Positions 15,149-23,138 of a stretch of DNA of 64,000 nt are shown in pieces. This DNA comes from Chitinophaga rupis. GTDB taxonomy: Bacteria; Bacteroidota; Bacteroidia; Chitinophagales; Chitinophagaceae. The stretch is taken from contig NZ_FOBB01000007.1 in the NCBI RefSeq assembly GCF_900109685.1, positions 334,093-398,092 on the forward strand, given 5' to 3'. Below the pieces are notes generated by a model, which was not told where the DNA came from, searched no databases, and was given only the letters and a program-made list of their open reading frames with translations. The translations under genes and the position numbers were made by a program. Positions within the stretch are counted from its first letter, which is position 1, and each line of letters opens with the position of its first letter.

Positions 15149-15982
15149 ATGGCACTTAAGAAGTACAAACCGATCACAGCCGGTACCCGTTGGAAAATAG
15201 GCAATGCATATGCTGAGCTGACCAGCGATACCCCGGAAAAAAGCCTCCTGGAGCCTGCCAAGAAAACAGGCGGCCGGAACGTGCAGGGTAGAAGGTCTAT
15301 GCGCTACATAGGTGGTGGCCACAAACAACACTACCGCGTTATAGATTTCAAACGCAACAAACAGAACATACCCGCTACCGTTAAGACCATCGAATACGAT
15401 CCTAACCGTAGCGCATTCATCGCATTACTGAGCTATGCAGATGGCGAAAAACGTTACATCCTGGCTCCCCAGGGCCTGCAGGTAGGCGCTACCGTTATTA
15501 GCGGCCCTGAAGTAGCTCCGGAAGTAGGTAACGCCCTGCTGCTGAAAAATATGCCGCTGGGTACTGTAGTTCACAACATTGAGCTGCAGCCTGGCAGGGG
15601 TGGCGCTATTGCACGCAGTGCAGGCACCTACGCCCAGCTGAACGCCAAGGAAGAAAAATACGCTTCCCTGAAAATGCCTTCCGGTGAGCTGCGCAAAGTG
15701 TTGATCACTTGCATGGCAACCGTAGGTACCGTTTCTAACTCTGACCACGCGCTGCAATCTATCGGTAAGGCTGGTGCCAACCGTTGGAGAGGCATTCGCC
15801 CCCGCAACCGTGGTGTGGCAATGAACCCCGTAGATCACCCGATGGGTGGTGGTGAAGGTAAAGCTTCCGGTGGTCACCCCAGGTCCAGAACTGGTAAATA
15901 TGCAAAAGGCCTGAAAACCAGGAAACCGCATAAGAGCTCTGATAAGCTGATCGTTACCAGGAAGAACGGTAAGAAATTATAA
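15149..15982 (+). CDS. rplB: 50S ribosomal protein L2
   Basis: 277 aa, one of the primary 23S rRNA binders needed for peptidyl-transferase assembly and subunit joining. Blocks GGGHKQHYRVIDFKRNK and NRWRGIRPRNRGVAMNP followed by VDHPMGGGEG are typical; the residue after DHP is Met where many bacteria have His. Followed by an 89-base spacer with a 12-bp perfect hairpin. Confidence 0.97.
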   Translation: MALKKYKPITAGTRWKIGNAYAELTSDTPEKSLLEPAKKTGGRNVQGRRSMRYIGGGHKQHYRVIDFKRNKQNIPATVKTIEYDPNRSAFIALLSYADGEKRYILAPQGLQVGATVISGPEVAPEVGNALLLKNMPLGTVVHNIELQPGRGGAIARSAGTYAQLNAKEEKYASLKMPSGELRKVLITCMATVGTVSNSDHALQSIGKAGANRWRGIRPRNRGVAMNPVDHPMGGGEGKASGGHPRSRTGKYAKGLKTRKPHKSSDKLIVTRKNGKKL

Positions 15983-15997
15983 ATAACATCCCACCGC

Positions 15998-16034
15998 ATA
16001 AGTTCCGCTAAGGGATCACCGCAGCGGAACTTAT
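15998..16034 (+). other. Perfect 12-bp hairpin between rplB and rpsS
   Basis: ATAAGTTCCGCT (15998-16009) and AGCGGAACTTAT (16023-16034), 13-base loop, no T run. One of a series of spacer hairpins in this cluster. Confidence 0.85.
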
Positions 16035-16071
16035 AAAGTGGAAATTGGAATCTAAATAAACAGACACAGAT

Positions 16072-16338
16072 ATGGGTCGTTCCATTAAAAAAGGTCCTTA
16101 CGTAGACCAAAAATTAGAGCTGAAAGTGGAGAAGATGAATGAAGGCGCAAAGAAAACCGTGATCAAAACATGGAGCCGCCGTTCAACCATCACTCCTGAC
16201 TTTGTGGGCCATACGTTTGCGGTACACAATGGTAACAAATTCATCCCTGTATATGTAACAGAGTTTATGGTAGGCCATAAACTGGGTGAATTTGCGCCAA
16301 CCCGCAACTTCAAAGGACACGCTAATAAGAAAATGTAA
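16072..16338 (+). CDS. rpsS: 30S ribosomal protein S19
   Basis: 88-residue head protein that contacts S13. MGRSIKKGPYVD at the start, then TWSRRSTITPDFVGHTFAVHNG and HKLGEFAPTRNFKGH are family signatures. Followed by a 108-base spacer built as a long imperfect hairpin. Confidence 0.97.
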   Translation: MGRSIKKGPYVDQKLELKVEKMNEGAKKTVIKTWSRRSTITPDFVGHTFAVHNGNKFIPVYVTEFMVGHKLGEFAPTRNFKGHANKKM

Positions 16339-16352
16339 ACATATTGATGTAT

Positions 16353-16413
16353 GAAGTAAGAAGTATGAGGTAAGCGTCCCGCATCATATTTCCTCAGTCC
16401 TACTTCGTACTTC
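16353..16413 (+). other. Long imperfect hairpin between rpsS and rplV
   Basis: Left arm 16353-16370 consists of GAAGTA words and TGAGG; right arm 16392-16413 is its complement with one mismatch and a bulge. No T run follows. Confidence 0.7.
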
Positions 16414-16446
16414 AGGCTTCAAATATCAAATATCAAATAATTAACA

Positions 16447-16806
16447 ATGGAAGCAGTAGCTAAGCTGAATAACAATCCCACCTCAACCCGCAAAATGCGT
16501 TTGCTGGCGGATCTGATCCGCGGTCTGGATGTGGAGAAGGCTTTGAATATTTTGAAATTCCATCCAAAGCATCCCAGCGTACCCTTGGAGAAACTGCTGG
16601 TATCTGCCATTGCTAACTGGAAAGTGAAGAACGAAGGCAATCGTGTAGAAGATGCGAACCTGGTTGTAAAAACTATTTTCGTGGATGGCGGCCGTATCCT
16701 GAAAAGAATGCGCCCTGCACCGCAAGGTAGAGGTTACCGTGTACGTAAGAGAAGTAACCACGTTACCCTCGTAGTGGACAGCCGTAACGAAACAGTAAAG
16801 AAATAA
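16447..16806 (+). CDS. rplV: 50S ribosomal protein L22
   Basis: 119 aa; its long beta-hairpin lines the exit tunnel with L4. N-terminal helix NNNPTSTRKMRLLADLIRG and the hairpin segment GRILKRMRPAPQGRGYRVRKRSNHV are intact, with no deletion of the type linked to macrolide resistance. Confidence 0.97.
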   Translation: MEAVAKLNNNPTSTRKMRLLADLIRGLDVEKALNILKFHPKHPSVPLEKLLVSAIANWKVKNEGNRVEDANLVVKTIFVDGGRILKRMRPAPQGRGYRVRKRSNHVTLVVDSRNETVKK

Positions 16807-16840
16807 ACTATTCAACTAATTAGATAAATAAACCAGGAAC

Positions 16841-17665
16841 ATGGGTCAGAAAACAAATCCTATTGGTAACAGGTTAGGTATCATCAGAGGATGGGACTCT
16901 AATTGGTATGGTAGCAAAAAAGATTACGCTACCAAGCTGATCGAAGATAACAAGATCAGGACTTACCTGAATGCACGTATCAACAAAGGCGGCATTTCAC
17001 GCGTAGTGATCGAAAGAACACTGGGTAAGCTGATCATCACCATCCACACTTCCAAACCTGGTATCATCATAGGTAAAGGTGGTGGCGAAGTAGACCGCAT
17101 TAAAGAAGAGCTGAAGAAACTGACCGGCAAGGAGGATGTACAGATCAATATTCTGGAGATCCGCCGTCCGGAAGTAGATGCCAATATCGTTGCCGAAACA
17201 ATTGCCAAACAAATTGAAAGCCGCATCAACTACAAGCGCGCAATCAAAATGGCCATTGCAACTGCTTTAAGAATGGGTGCAGAAGGTATTAAGGTGAAAG
17301 TGAGCGGCCGTTTGGGCGGTGCGGAAATAGCCCGTTCAGAAGAGATCAAACAAGGCCGTACGCCTTTGCATACTTTCCGTATGGATATTGATTATGCTTC
17401 CCTGTTTGCCTTAACCGTTTACGGTAAAATAGGCATCAAGGTATGGATCTGTAAAGGTGAAGTACTGGGCACACGCGATCTGAATCCCAACGTACTTACC
17501 GGCAAAGAAGGTGAAGGACGTACCGGTGGCCGTGGTGGTGAGCACCGTGGCGGCGAACATGGTGGTGAAAGAAGGGATCATGGCAACCGTGGTGGCGGCG
17601 GAAGAGATAACCGCGGCGGCGGTGGTGGAAGAGACAACCGTGGTGGCGGCGGTGGTCGCAGATAA
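16841..17665 (+). CDS. rpsC: 30S ribosomal protein S3 with an RGG-rich C-terminal tail
   Basis: 274 aa against about 210-235 in most bacteria. KH domain with the GxxG loop in IIGKGGGEVDRIKEEL and the C-terminal domain ending GEVLGTRDLNPN are normal; S3 lines the mRNA entry channel and has helicase activity. Residues about 223-274 are an added low-complexity tail of Arg, Gly, His, Asn and Asp with RGGGG and RDN repeats, resembling eukaryotic RGG boxes. The repeat DNA is G-rich. The tail ends exactly at the stop; no frameshift is needed. Confidence 0.97.
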   Translation: MGQKTNPIGNRLGIIRGWDSNWYGSKKDYATKLIEDNKIRTYLNARINKGGISRVVIERTLGKLIITIHTSKPGIIIGKGGGEVDRIKEELKKLTGKEDVQINILEIRRPEVDANIVAETIAKQIESRINYKRAIKMAIATALRMGAEGIKVKVSGRLGGAEIARSEEIKQGRTPLHTFRMDIDYASLFALTVYGKIGIKVWICKGEVLGTRDLNPNVLTGKEGEGRTGGRGGEHRGGEHGGERRDHGNRGGGGRDNRGGGGGRDNRGGGGGRR

Positions 17666-17708
17666 GTGGCATAAACAATTTTCGATTAACAATTAATAAC
17701 ATATAACA

Positions 17709-18128
17709 ATGTTACAGCCCAAGAGAACGAAACACAGGAAAATGCACAAAGGCCGCATTAAAGGTAATGCCAAGCGTGGTGCTGAGCTTTCCTTTGGTAC
17801 GTTCGGACTTAAAGCATTAGAACCGAAATGGATCACTGACCGGCAGATAGAAGCTGCACGTGTGGCCTTAACAAGGCATATGAAACGTGAAGGTAACGTG
17901 TGGATCCGTATTTTCCCTGACAAATCCATTACTGCCAAACCGCTGGAAGTGAGGATGGGTAAAGGTAAAGGTGCTCCTGATCACTGGGCGGCTGTGGTAA
18001 AACCAGGCCGTATCCTGTTCGAAGCAGACGGCGTTTCCTTACAGGTAGCCAAGGAAGCAATGGAGCTGGCTGCACAGAAACTGCCTATTAAAGTGAAGTT
18101 TGTTGTGCGCCACGATTACGTTGCGTAA
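17709..18128 (+). CDS. rplP: 50S ribosomal protein L16
   Basis: 139 aa, near the A-site of the 50S subunit and required for late assembly. Signature LQPKRTKHRKMHKGR at the N-terminus and RMGKGKGAPDHWAAVVKPGRI in the loop that reaches towards tRNA. 43 bases after rpsC. Confidence 0.97.
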   Translation: MLQPKRTKHRKMHKGRIKGNAKRGAELSFGTFGLKALEPKWITDRQIEAARVALTRHMKREGNVWIRIFPDKSITAKPLEVRMGKGKGAPDHWAAVVKPGRILFEADGVSLQVAKEAMELAAQKLPIKVKFVVRHDYVA

Positions 18129-18181
18129 GTGAAGATCGAGCTATCAATTACAAGTAAATCAGTAAAATAAAAATTACAGCA

Positions 18182-18385
18182 ATGGCAGCAAAAGAAAAGC
18201 TGGATCTGAAAAGCCTGAGTCAGCAGGATCTGAAAGAAAAGATCACTGAGGAGCAACTGCGCTTGAAGAAGATTACGTTTAGTCATGCCATCACGCCGAT
18301 CGAAAATCCAATGAGCATCCGCTCTTTGAGAAGGGAGATCGCCCGGATGAAAACTGAACTGCATAAAAGAGAGCTGGGCTTTTAA
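18182..18385 (+). CDS. rpmC: 50S ribosomal protein L29
   Basis: 67-residue two-helix protein near the tunnel exit, beside L23. LKSLSQQDLKEKITEEQLRLKKITFSH and the second helix IRSLRREIARMKTEL followed by HKRE match the family. Confidence 0.95.
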   Translation: MAAKEKLDLKSLSQQDLKEKITEEQLRLKKITFSHAITPIENPMSIRSLRREIARMKTELHKRELGF

Positions 18386-18435
18386 GTTCAAACGGGCAGC
18401 CGGCAGGCCACCCCGTAAAAGCATACAACATTTAT

Positions 18436-18463
18436 AAACCCTTCCGCAACAACGGAATGGTTT
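18436..18463 (+). other. Hairpin between rpmC and rpsQ
   Basis: AAACC (18436-18440) and TTCCG (18442-18446) pair with CGGAA (18453-18457) and GGTTT (18459-18463), one mismatch, 6-base loop. Confidence 0.75.
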
Positions 18464-18486
18464 GAAGGGAAAAAATACTTTCAACA

Positions 18487-18747
18487 ATGACCGAAATAAG
18501 AAATTTAAGAAAAACCAGGACCGGCGTGGTATCCAGCAACAAAATGGATAAAACCATCACCGTTAGCGTGGAACGTAAAGTGAAGCACCCGATCTATGGT
18601 AAGTTCGTGAAAAAAACTACCAAGTTCATGGCGCACGACGAAAAGAACGAGTGCAGCATCGGCGATACCGTTAGAATAATGGAATCCCGCCCGCTGAGCA
18701 AGAACAAGTGCTGGAGACTGGTAGAAGTAATCGAAAAGGTAAAATAA
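18487..18747 (+). CDS. rpsQ: 30S ribosomal protein S17
   Basis: 86-residue OB-fold protein that binds 16S rRNA early in 30S assembly. RTGVVSSNKMDKTITV and RKVKHPIYGKFVKKTTKF are the family blocks; the C-terminus RPLSKNKCWRLVEVIEK is also typical. Confidence 0.96.
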   Translation: MTEIRNLRKTRTGVVSSNKMDKTITVSVERKVKHPIYGKFVKKTTKFMAHDEKNECSIGDTVRIMESRPLSKNKCWRLVEVIEKVK

Positions 18748-18817
18748 TTTATTACTTGTTTCAAGCTCCACACCGGCGTTCCCGGGTGTAGCCGCTGACT
18801 AAACAAAACTTAGTACG

Positions 18818-19186
18818 ATGATACAACAAGAATCAAGGCTGAATGTAGCTGATAACAGCGGTGCCAAAGAGGTGCTGTGTATAAGAGTGTTAGGCAACTC
18901 CGGCCAGGACTATGCGAAAGTGGGCGATAAGATCGTAGTGACAGTGAAAGACGCAATCCCCGCCGGTGGCGTGAAAAAAGGAATGGTTACCAAAGCGGTG
19001 ATCGTAAGAACCAAGAACAAGCTGCGCCGGAAAGACGGTTCCTATATCCGTTTTGACGATAATGCCGTTGTATTGCTGAATAACTCCGACGAGCCCCGCG
19101 GTACCCGTATTTTCGGTCCGGTTGCCCGTGAGCTGCGCGATAAGGGATACATGAAGATCATCTCTCTGGCTCCTGAGGTGCTGTAA
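18818..19186 (+). CDS. rplN: 50S ribosomal protein L14
   Basis: 122 aa, at the subunit interface (bridge B8). MIQQESRLNVADNSGAKEV and RKDGSYIRFDDNAVVLLN followed by RGTRIFGPVARELR are signatures. A 190-base spacer with its own promoter separates it from rplX, so transcription is re-initiated at this point. Confidence 0.97.
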   Translation: MIQQESRLNVADNSGAKEVLCIRVLGNSGQDYAKVGDKIVVTVKDAIPAGGVKKGMVTKAVIVRTKNKLRRKDGSYIRFDDNAVVLLNNSDEPRGTRIFGPVARELRDKGYMKIISLAPEVL

Positions 19187-19262
19187 GAAAAAGTAAAAAA
19201 TAAAAAAGTAAAAGGTAAAAAGGATCAGAGGGTAGGGTATAGGAGCAGATTGAGTTACAAAG

Positions 19263-19299
19263 TTTTAATTTTTAACTTTTACTTTTTTACTTATCTTTG
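19263..19299 (+). promoter_or_regulatory. Internal promoter before rplX
   Basis: -7 element TATCTTTG (19292-19299), T-rich -33 region around 19263-19275. It lies in the right arm of a GTAAAA-rich inverted-repeat region (about 19188-19290) that could act as a terminator for transcripts from upstream. Confidence 0.7.
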
Positions 19300-19304
19300 C
19301 AGCC

Positions 19305-19356
19305 CGTTTCACAAAAACGAGACAAAATTTATCAAGCGAAACAAAGGTTTCGCTTG
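19305..19356 (+). promoter_or_regulatory. Two-hairpin 5' leader of rplX
   Basis: CGTTT/AAACG (19305-19319) and a perfect 9-bp hairpin CAAGCGAAA/TTTCGCTTG (19333-19356, 6-base loop) lie between the promoter and the rplX ATG. Confidence 0.6.
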
Positions 19357-19376
19357 GCGTTTATAAATAAACAAAA

Positions 19377-19715
19377 ATGAAAACTAGATTCAAGCCTAAG
19401 TTCAACATTAAGAAGGGCGACATGGTGGTAGTGATCACTGGTGACGACAAGGACCGGACCAAGCCGCGCAAGGTGCTGGAAGTGCTGGTAGACAAAGCCC
19501 GCGTAATGGTAGAAGGTGTTAACATCATCACCAAACACACCAAACCTACTGCACAGAACACCAAAGGTGGTATTGTAAAGCAGGAGGCCCCCATCGCCAT
19601 TTCTAACGTAATGTTGTGGGATGCGAAGGCTGGTAAACCTACCAGGGTGAACAGGCAGAGAGAAAACGGTAAATTAGTTCGTATAGCTAAAAAATCAGGG
19701 GAGGTAATTAAATAA
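19377..19715 (+). CDS. rplX: 50S ribosomal protein L24
   Basis: 112-residue assembly initiator of the 50S subunit. KOW motif KKGDMVVVITGDDKDR near residue 11, followed by GVNIITKHTKPT. Its TAA overlaps the ATG of rplE by one base (TAATG), implying translational coupling. It heads a segment with its own promoter and leader. Confidence 0.97.
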   Translation: MKTRFKPKFNIKKGDMVVVITGDDKDRTKPRKVLEVLVDKARVMVEGVNIITKHTKPTAQNTKGGIVKQEAPIAISNVMLWDAKAGKPTRVNRQRENGKLVRIAKKSGEVIK

Positions 19716-20284
19716 TGGCAACTACTACATACATTCCCAGGCTGCAGCAGAAATACCGTGATGAGGTGAAAGCTGCTTTGATGAAGAAATTCGGTTACAA
19801 AACCGTTATGCAGGTACCCCGCCTGGTTAAGATTTGCCTGAACCAGGGTATCAATGGTGCCGTTAGCGATAAAAAACTGGTGGACATCGCAGTAGACGAA
19901 ATGACCCGTGTTGCTGGTCAGAAAGCTATTGCCACCCTGTCTAAAAAAGATATCTCCAACTTTAAGCTCAGGAAGAACATGCCTATCGGCGCCCGCGTAA
20001 CCCTGCGTGGAACCAATATGTACGATTTCCTGGACCGTCTGGTAGCAGTATCTTTACCCCGTGTACGTGACTTTAAAGGCGTAAATGAAAAAGCATTCGA
20101 TGGCCGCGGTAACTATACCCTGGGTATCACCGAGCAGATCATTTTCCCTGAAATAGATATCGATAAGGTAACCAAGATTGCCGGGATGGATATCACCTTT
20201 GTAACGACTGCCAACACCAACGAAGAAGCTTACGAGCTGCTGAAAGAGTTAGGTATGCCGTTCAAGAACATGAAAAAAGACTAA
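19715..20284 (+). CDS. rplE: 50S ribosomal protein L5
   Basis: 189 aa, binds 5S rRNA and forms bridge B1b. VPRLVKICLNQGINGAVSDK, GARVTLRGTNMYDFLDRL, and GRGNYTLGITEQIIFPEIDID are family blocks. Confidence 0.97.
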   Translation: MATTTYIPRLQQKYRDEVKAALMKKFGYKTVMQVPRLVKICLNQGINGAVSDKKLVDIAVDEMTRVAGQKAIATLSKKDISNFKLRKNMPIGARVTLRGTNMYDFLDRLVAVSLPRVRDFKGVNEKAFDGRGNYTLGITEQIIFPEIDIDKVTKIAGMDITFVTTANTNEEAYELLKELGMPFKNMKKD

Positions 20285-20312
20285 TCAGACATTATAAACC
20301 TTACATTATAAA

Positions 20313-20582
20313 ATGGCAAAAGAATCCGTAAAAGCCAGGCAAAGGAAGAGAGAAGCAATGGTAGCCAAGTTTGCAGAAAAGCGCGCAGCCCTGAAAGCTG
20401 AAGGCGATTATGCAGCATTGGACCTGTTGCCTAAAAATGCTTCCCCCGTTCGTTTAAAGAACAGGTGCCAGCTCACCGGCCGTCCTAAAGGTTACATGCG
20501 TCACTTCGGCATTTGCCGTAACATGTTCCGCGACCTGGCCCTGGCTGGTAAAATACCCGGCGTAAGAAAAGCAAGCTGGTAA
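20313..20582 (+). CDS. rpsN: 30S ribosomal protein S14, zinc-free long form
   Basis: 89 aa with C-terminal block RCQLTGRPKGYMRHFGICRNMFRDLALAGKIPGVRKASW. The CxxC pairs of the short zinc-binding form are absent, so this is the zinc-independent (C-minus) type. A terminator-like hairpin starts 6 bases after the stop. Confidence 0.97.
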   Translation: MAKESVKARQRKREAMVAKFAEKRAALKAEGDYAALDLLPKNASPVRLKNRCQLTGRPKGYMRHFGICRNMFRDLALAGKIPGVRKASW

Positions 20583-20588
20583 GCTCCC

Positions 20589-20633
20589 TTTACGATTGTA
20601 GATTTTAGGAAATCGCAGATCGTAAATTTTTTT
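20589..20633 (+). terminator. Internal terminator-like hairpin between rpsN and rpsH
   Basis: TTTACGAT (20589-20596) pairs with ATCGTAAA (20619-20626) and, inside, GATTT (20601-20605) with AAATC (20610-20614); seven T follow. As rpsH has no obvious promoter, it may act as a partial terminator or attenuator. Confidence 0.6.
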
Positions 20634-20694
20634 GATTTTCCTTTCTATAACTGACTGGATATCGCATTGTAACACTTTTAACTTTTTACAAACA

Positions 20695-21093
20695 ATGGTT
20701 ACTGATCCAATAGCAGACTTCCTGACCAGGATCCGGAATGCTCAAATGGCCAACCACAGGATCGTGGAAATCCCGGCCTCCAAACTGAAAAAGCGTATCA
20801 CTGAGATACTGTACGACAAAGGTTATATCCTGAAGTACAAATTTGAGGAAGACACCAAACAGGGCCTGATCAAAATAGCTCTGAAATACGATCCTCAGAC
20901 CAAAATACCTGCCATTACCGATTTACAACGTATCAGCCGTCCCGGTTTGCGTCAATATTCCAAACCTGGTGATTTCCGCCGTATTAAGAACGGTCTGGGC
21001 GTGGCTATCATCTCTACCTCCAAAGGGGTAATGACCGATAAAGAAGCCAAAGCACAGAACGTAGGCGGCGAAGTAGTTTGCTACGTTTATTAA
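20695..21093 (+). CDS. rpsH: 30S ribosomal protein S8
   Basis: 132 aa; binds 16S rRNA helix 21 and in E. coli represses spc-operon translation. Start at ATG 20695 (MVTDPIADFLTRIRNAQ); the frame stays open 63 bases further upstream, but that region contains the hairpin tail and does not match the family. C-terminus GLGVAIISTSKGVMTD and GGEVVCYVY are typical. Confidence 0.97.
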   Translation: MVTDPIADFLTRIRNAQMANHRIVEIPASKLKKRITEILYDKGYILKYKFEEDTKQGLIKIALKYDPQTKIPAITDLQRISRPGLRQYSKPGDFRRIKNGLGVAIISTSKGVMTDKEAKAQNVGGEVVCYVY

Positions 21094-21183
21094 TATATAC
21101 CAGCGGTGTATCTGACAATTAAGCCTTTTATAAGGGGCTGAACACGGACCACCGGTACTTATAACAAACATAAAACTTATAAC

Positions 21184-21738
21184 ATGTCACGTATAGGGAA
21201 AAGTCCCATCAAATTAGCCAGCGGGGTAACAGTTACTGTTTCCCCGGCTAATGAAATTACAGTAAAAGGCCCGAAGGGTGAGCTGAAACGGAGCATTGAC
21301 CGGGATATTACTGTAGAAGTGAAAGATGGGGTGCTGAACGTAACCCGTCCTACAGATCAGATCCGTCACCGTGCCCTGCATGGTTTGTACCGCGCGCTGA
21401 TCGCAAACATGGTAAAAGGTGTAACCGATGGTTTCAAACAGCAGCTGGAGCTGGTAGGTGTAGGTTATAAAGCCGCCAACCAGGGTCAGTTACTGGACCT
21501 GTCATTAGGTTACTCTCACAATATTGTATTCGAAGTACCCAAGGAGCTGAAGGTAGCCACCTTAACAGAAAAAGGTGCCAACCCTAAGATTATGCTGGAA
21601 GGTATTGATAACCAGTTATTAGGCCAGGTAGCCGCTAAACTTCGCAGCCTGCGTAAACCAGAGCCTTACAAGGGTAAAGGTGTTCGCTACAGCAATGAAG
21701 TGGTTCGTAAGAAAGCAGGTAAGTCTGCAGGTAAATAA
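21184..21738 (+). CDS. rplF: 50S ribosomal protein L6
   Basis: 184 aa, two similar domains, near the sarcin-ricin loop. MSRIGKSPIKLASGVTV at the start and the signature RKPEPYKGKGVRYSNEVVRKKAGK at the end. Confidence 0.97.
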   Translation: MSRIGKSPIKLASGVTVTVSPANEITVKGPKGELKRSIDRDITVEVKDGVLNVTRPTDQIRHRALHGLYRALIANMVKGVTDGFKQQLELVGVGYKAANQGQLLDLSLGYSHNIVFEVPKELKVATLTEKGANPKIMLEGIDNQLLGQVAAKLRSLRKPEPYKGKGVRYSNEVVRKKAGKSAGK

Positions 21739-21744
21739 CTAGCA

Positions 21745-21785
21745 GGCAGTTAGCAGCCGGCCATCGCCAATAGCTGCTAACTGCC
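21745..21785 (+). other. Perfect 13-bp hairpin between rplF and rplR
   Basis: GGCAGTTAGCAGC (21745-21757) and GCTGCTAACTGCC (21773-21785), 15-base loop, no T run. A second small hairpin GCCCG/CGGGC follows at 21801-21817. Confidence 0.85.
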
Positions 21786-21833
21786 GCTGCAAATACTAAA
21801 GCCCGGCAGCATCGGGCGTAAAAACTGAAAACA

Positions 21834-22187
21834 ATGATTACTAAAGAAGTTAAGAGACAGAAGATCCGTTACCGCATCCGTAAAAAGATCAGCGGTACCG
21901 CACAAAAGCCCAGGTTGTCTGTATTTCGCAGCAACAGCGATATTTACGTACAATTGATCGATGATACCACTGGTACCACTCTGGCTGCTGCCTCTTCCCG
22001 CGATAAGGACATCAAGGCGCAAACAGGCACCAAAAGCGAAAAGTCTAAGCTGGTAGGCGCTGCCCTGGCTGCAAAGGCAAAAGCTGTAGGTATAACTGCC
22101 TGCACCTTTGACCGTGGTGGTTATTTATACCATGGCCGTGTAAAGAGTGTTGCAGATGGCGCAAGAGAAGGTGGCCTGCAGTTCTAA
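21834..22187 (+). CDS. rplR: 50S ribosomal protein L18
   Basis: 117 aa, 5S rRNA-binding protein with a basic N-terminus. RLSVFRSNSDIYVQLIDD and ACTFDRGGYLYHGRVKSVADGAREGGL are family motifs. Confidence 0.97.
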   Translation: MITKEVKRQKIRYRIRKKISGTAQKPRLSVFRSNSDIYVQLIDDTTGTTLAAASSRDKDIKAQTGTKSEKSKLVGAALAAKAKAVGITACTFDRGGYLYHGRVKSVADGAREGGLQF

Positions 22188-22234
22188 ACTTAATCGTAAA
22201 TCTGAAATCGTAATTCGCAATCGCAATTAATAAA

Positions 22235-22753
22235 ATGGCAAAGAATTCATTCAATAAAGTAAAGGCCGGTGACCTGGAGTTGAAGGAAAAGGTGGTGGCC
22301 ATCAACCGTGTTACCAAAACCACTAAAGGCGGACGTACTTTTAGTTTCTCCGCACTGGTGGTAGTAGGCAACGAGAACGGCGTGGTGGGTCATGGACTGG
22401 GTAAAGCCAAGGAAGTGCAGGAAGCTATTACTAAAGGTATTGATGATGCTAAGAAAAATCTGATCAAGATACCCGTAATGAAAGGCACCATTCCGCACGA
22501 CCAGCTGGCTAAAGAAGGCGCTGCTAAAGTGCTGATCAAACCCGCTGCCCATGGTACCGGTGTAATTGCCGGAGGTTCTATGCGTGCCGTGCTGGAAAGC
22601 GCTGGTATTACGGACGTGCTGGCAAAATCACTGGGTTCTGCCAATCCGCACAACGTGGTAAAAGCTACCTTTAAAGCATTAGGCCTGCTGCGCGAGCCTA
22701 TCCAGATAGCTAAAACCAGAAGCGTGTCCCTGAAGAAGGTATTTAACGGATAA
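22235..22753 (+). CDS. rpsE: 30S ribosomal protein S5
   Basis: 172 aa, decoding fidelity and mRNA entry channel. LKEKVVAINRVTKTTKGGRTFSFSALVVVG is the double-stranded RNA-binding-like domain; the second domain has HGTGVIAGGSMRAVLESAGI. The loop KTTKGGR, where spectinomycin-resistance changes map in E. coli, is wild-type in appearance. Confidence 0.97.
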   Translation: MAKNSFNKVKAGDLELKEKVVAINRVTKTTKGGRTFSFSALVVVGNENGVVGHGLGKAKEVQEAITKGIDDAKKNLIKIPVMKGTIPHDQLAKEGAAKVLIKPAAHGTGVIAGGSMRAVLESAGITDVLAKSLGSANPHNVVKATFKALGLLREPIQIAKTRSVSLKKVFNG

Positions 22754-22788
22754 TCCCTGCTTATCCAAGACAAGTAATTCAACTTATT

Positions 22789-22974
22789 ATGGCAAAGATC
22801 AAGATCACTCAGGTTAAAAGTGGTATAGACCGTCCTGAAAGGCAGAAACTGACCTTAAAGGCGTTGGGCCTTAAGAAAATGCACGCTAGCGTTGAAGTAG
22901 AGGCTACCCCTCAGATCAATGGCATGGTGCGTAAGGTACACCACCTGGTAACCGTAGAAGAAGTGAAAGGCTAA
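22789..22974 (+). CDS. rpmD: 50S ribosomal protein L30
   Basis: 61 aa. KIKITQVKSGIDRPERQKLTLKALGLKKMH matches the family; not all bacteria have L30. It closes the rpsE-rpmD pair and is followed by a 164-base spacer with a promoter. Confidence 0.95.
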   Translation: MAKIKITQVKSGIDRPERQKLTLKALGLKKMHASVEVEATPQINGMVRKVHHLVTVEEVKG

Positions 22975-23006
22975 GCCCACTGTGCTCAGTCTTCACTAAA
23001 TAATAC

Positions 23007-23014
23007 TACTTTTG
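23007..23014 (+). promoter_or_regulatory. Candidate internal promoter before rplO
   Basis: -7 element TACTTTTG. No good -33 TTTG lies at 20 bases, so confidence is moderate. The leader would be about 120 bases long. Confidence 0.5.
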
Positions 23015-23138
23015 CGTTGGTATTAGAAAATAACATCTATATTTAAGCGAGCGGTTAATTTCCGCGTAAGTAAAAAAAATTATTATGAAACCGAGCATGC
23101 AATGCGAGGTTCCATGAGGCCAAAAAAAATATTGACGA

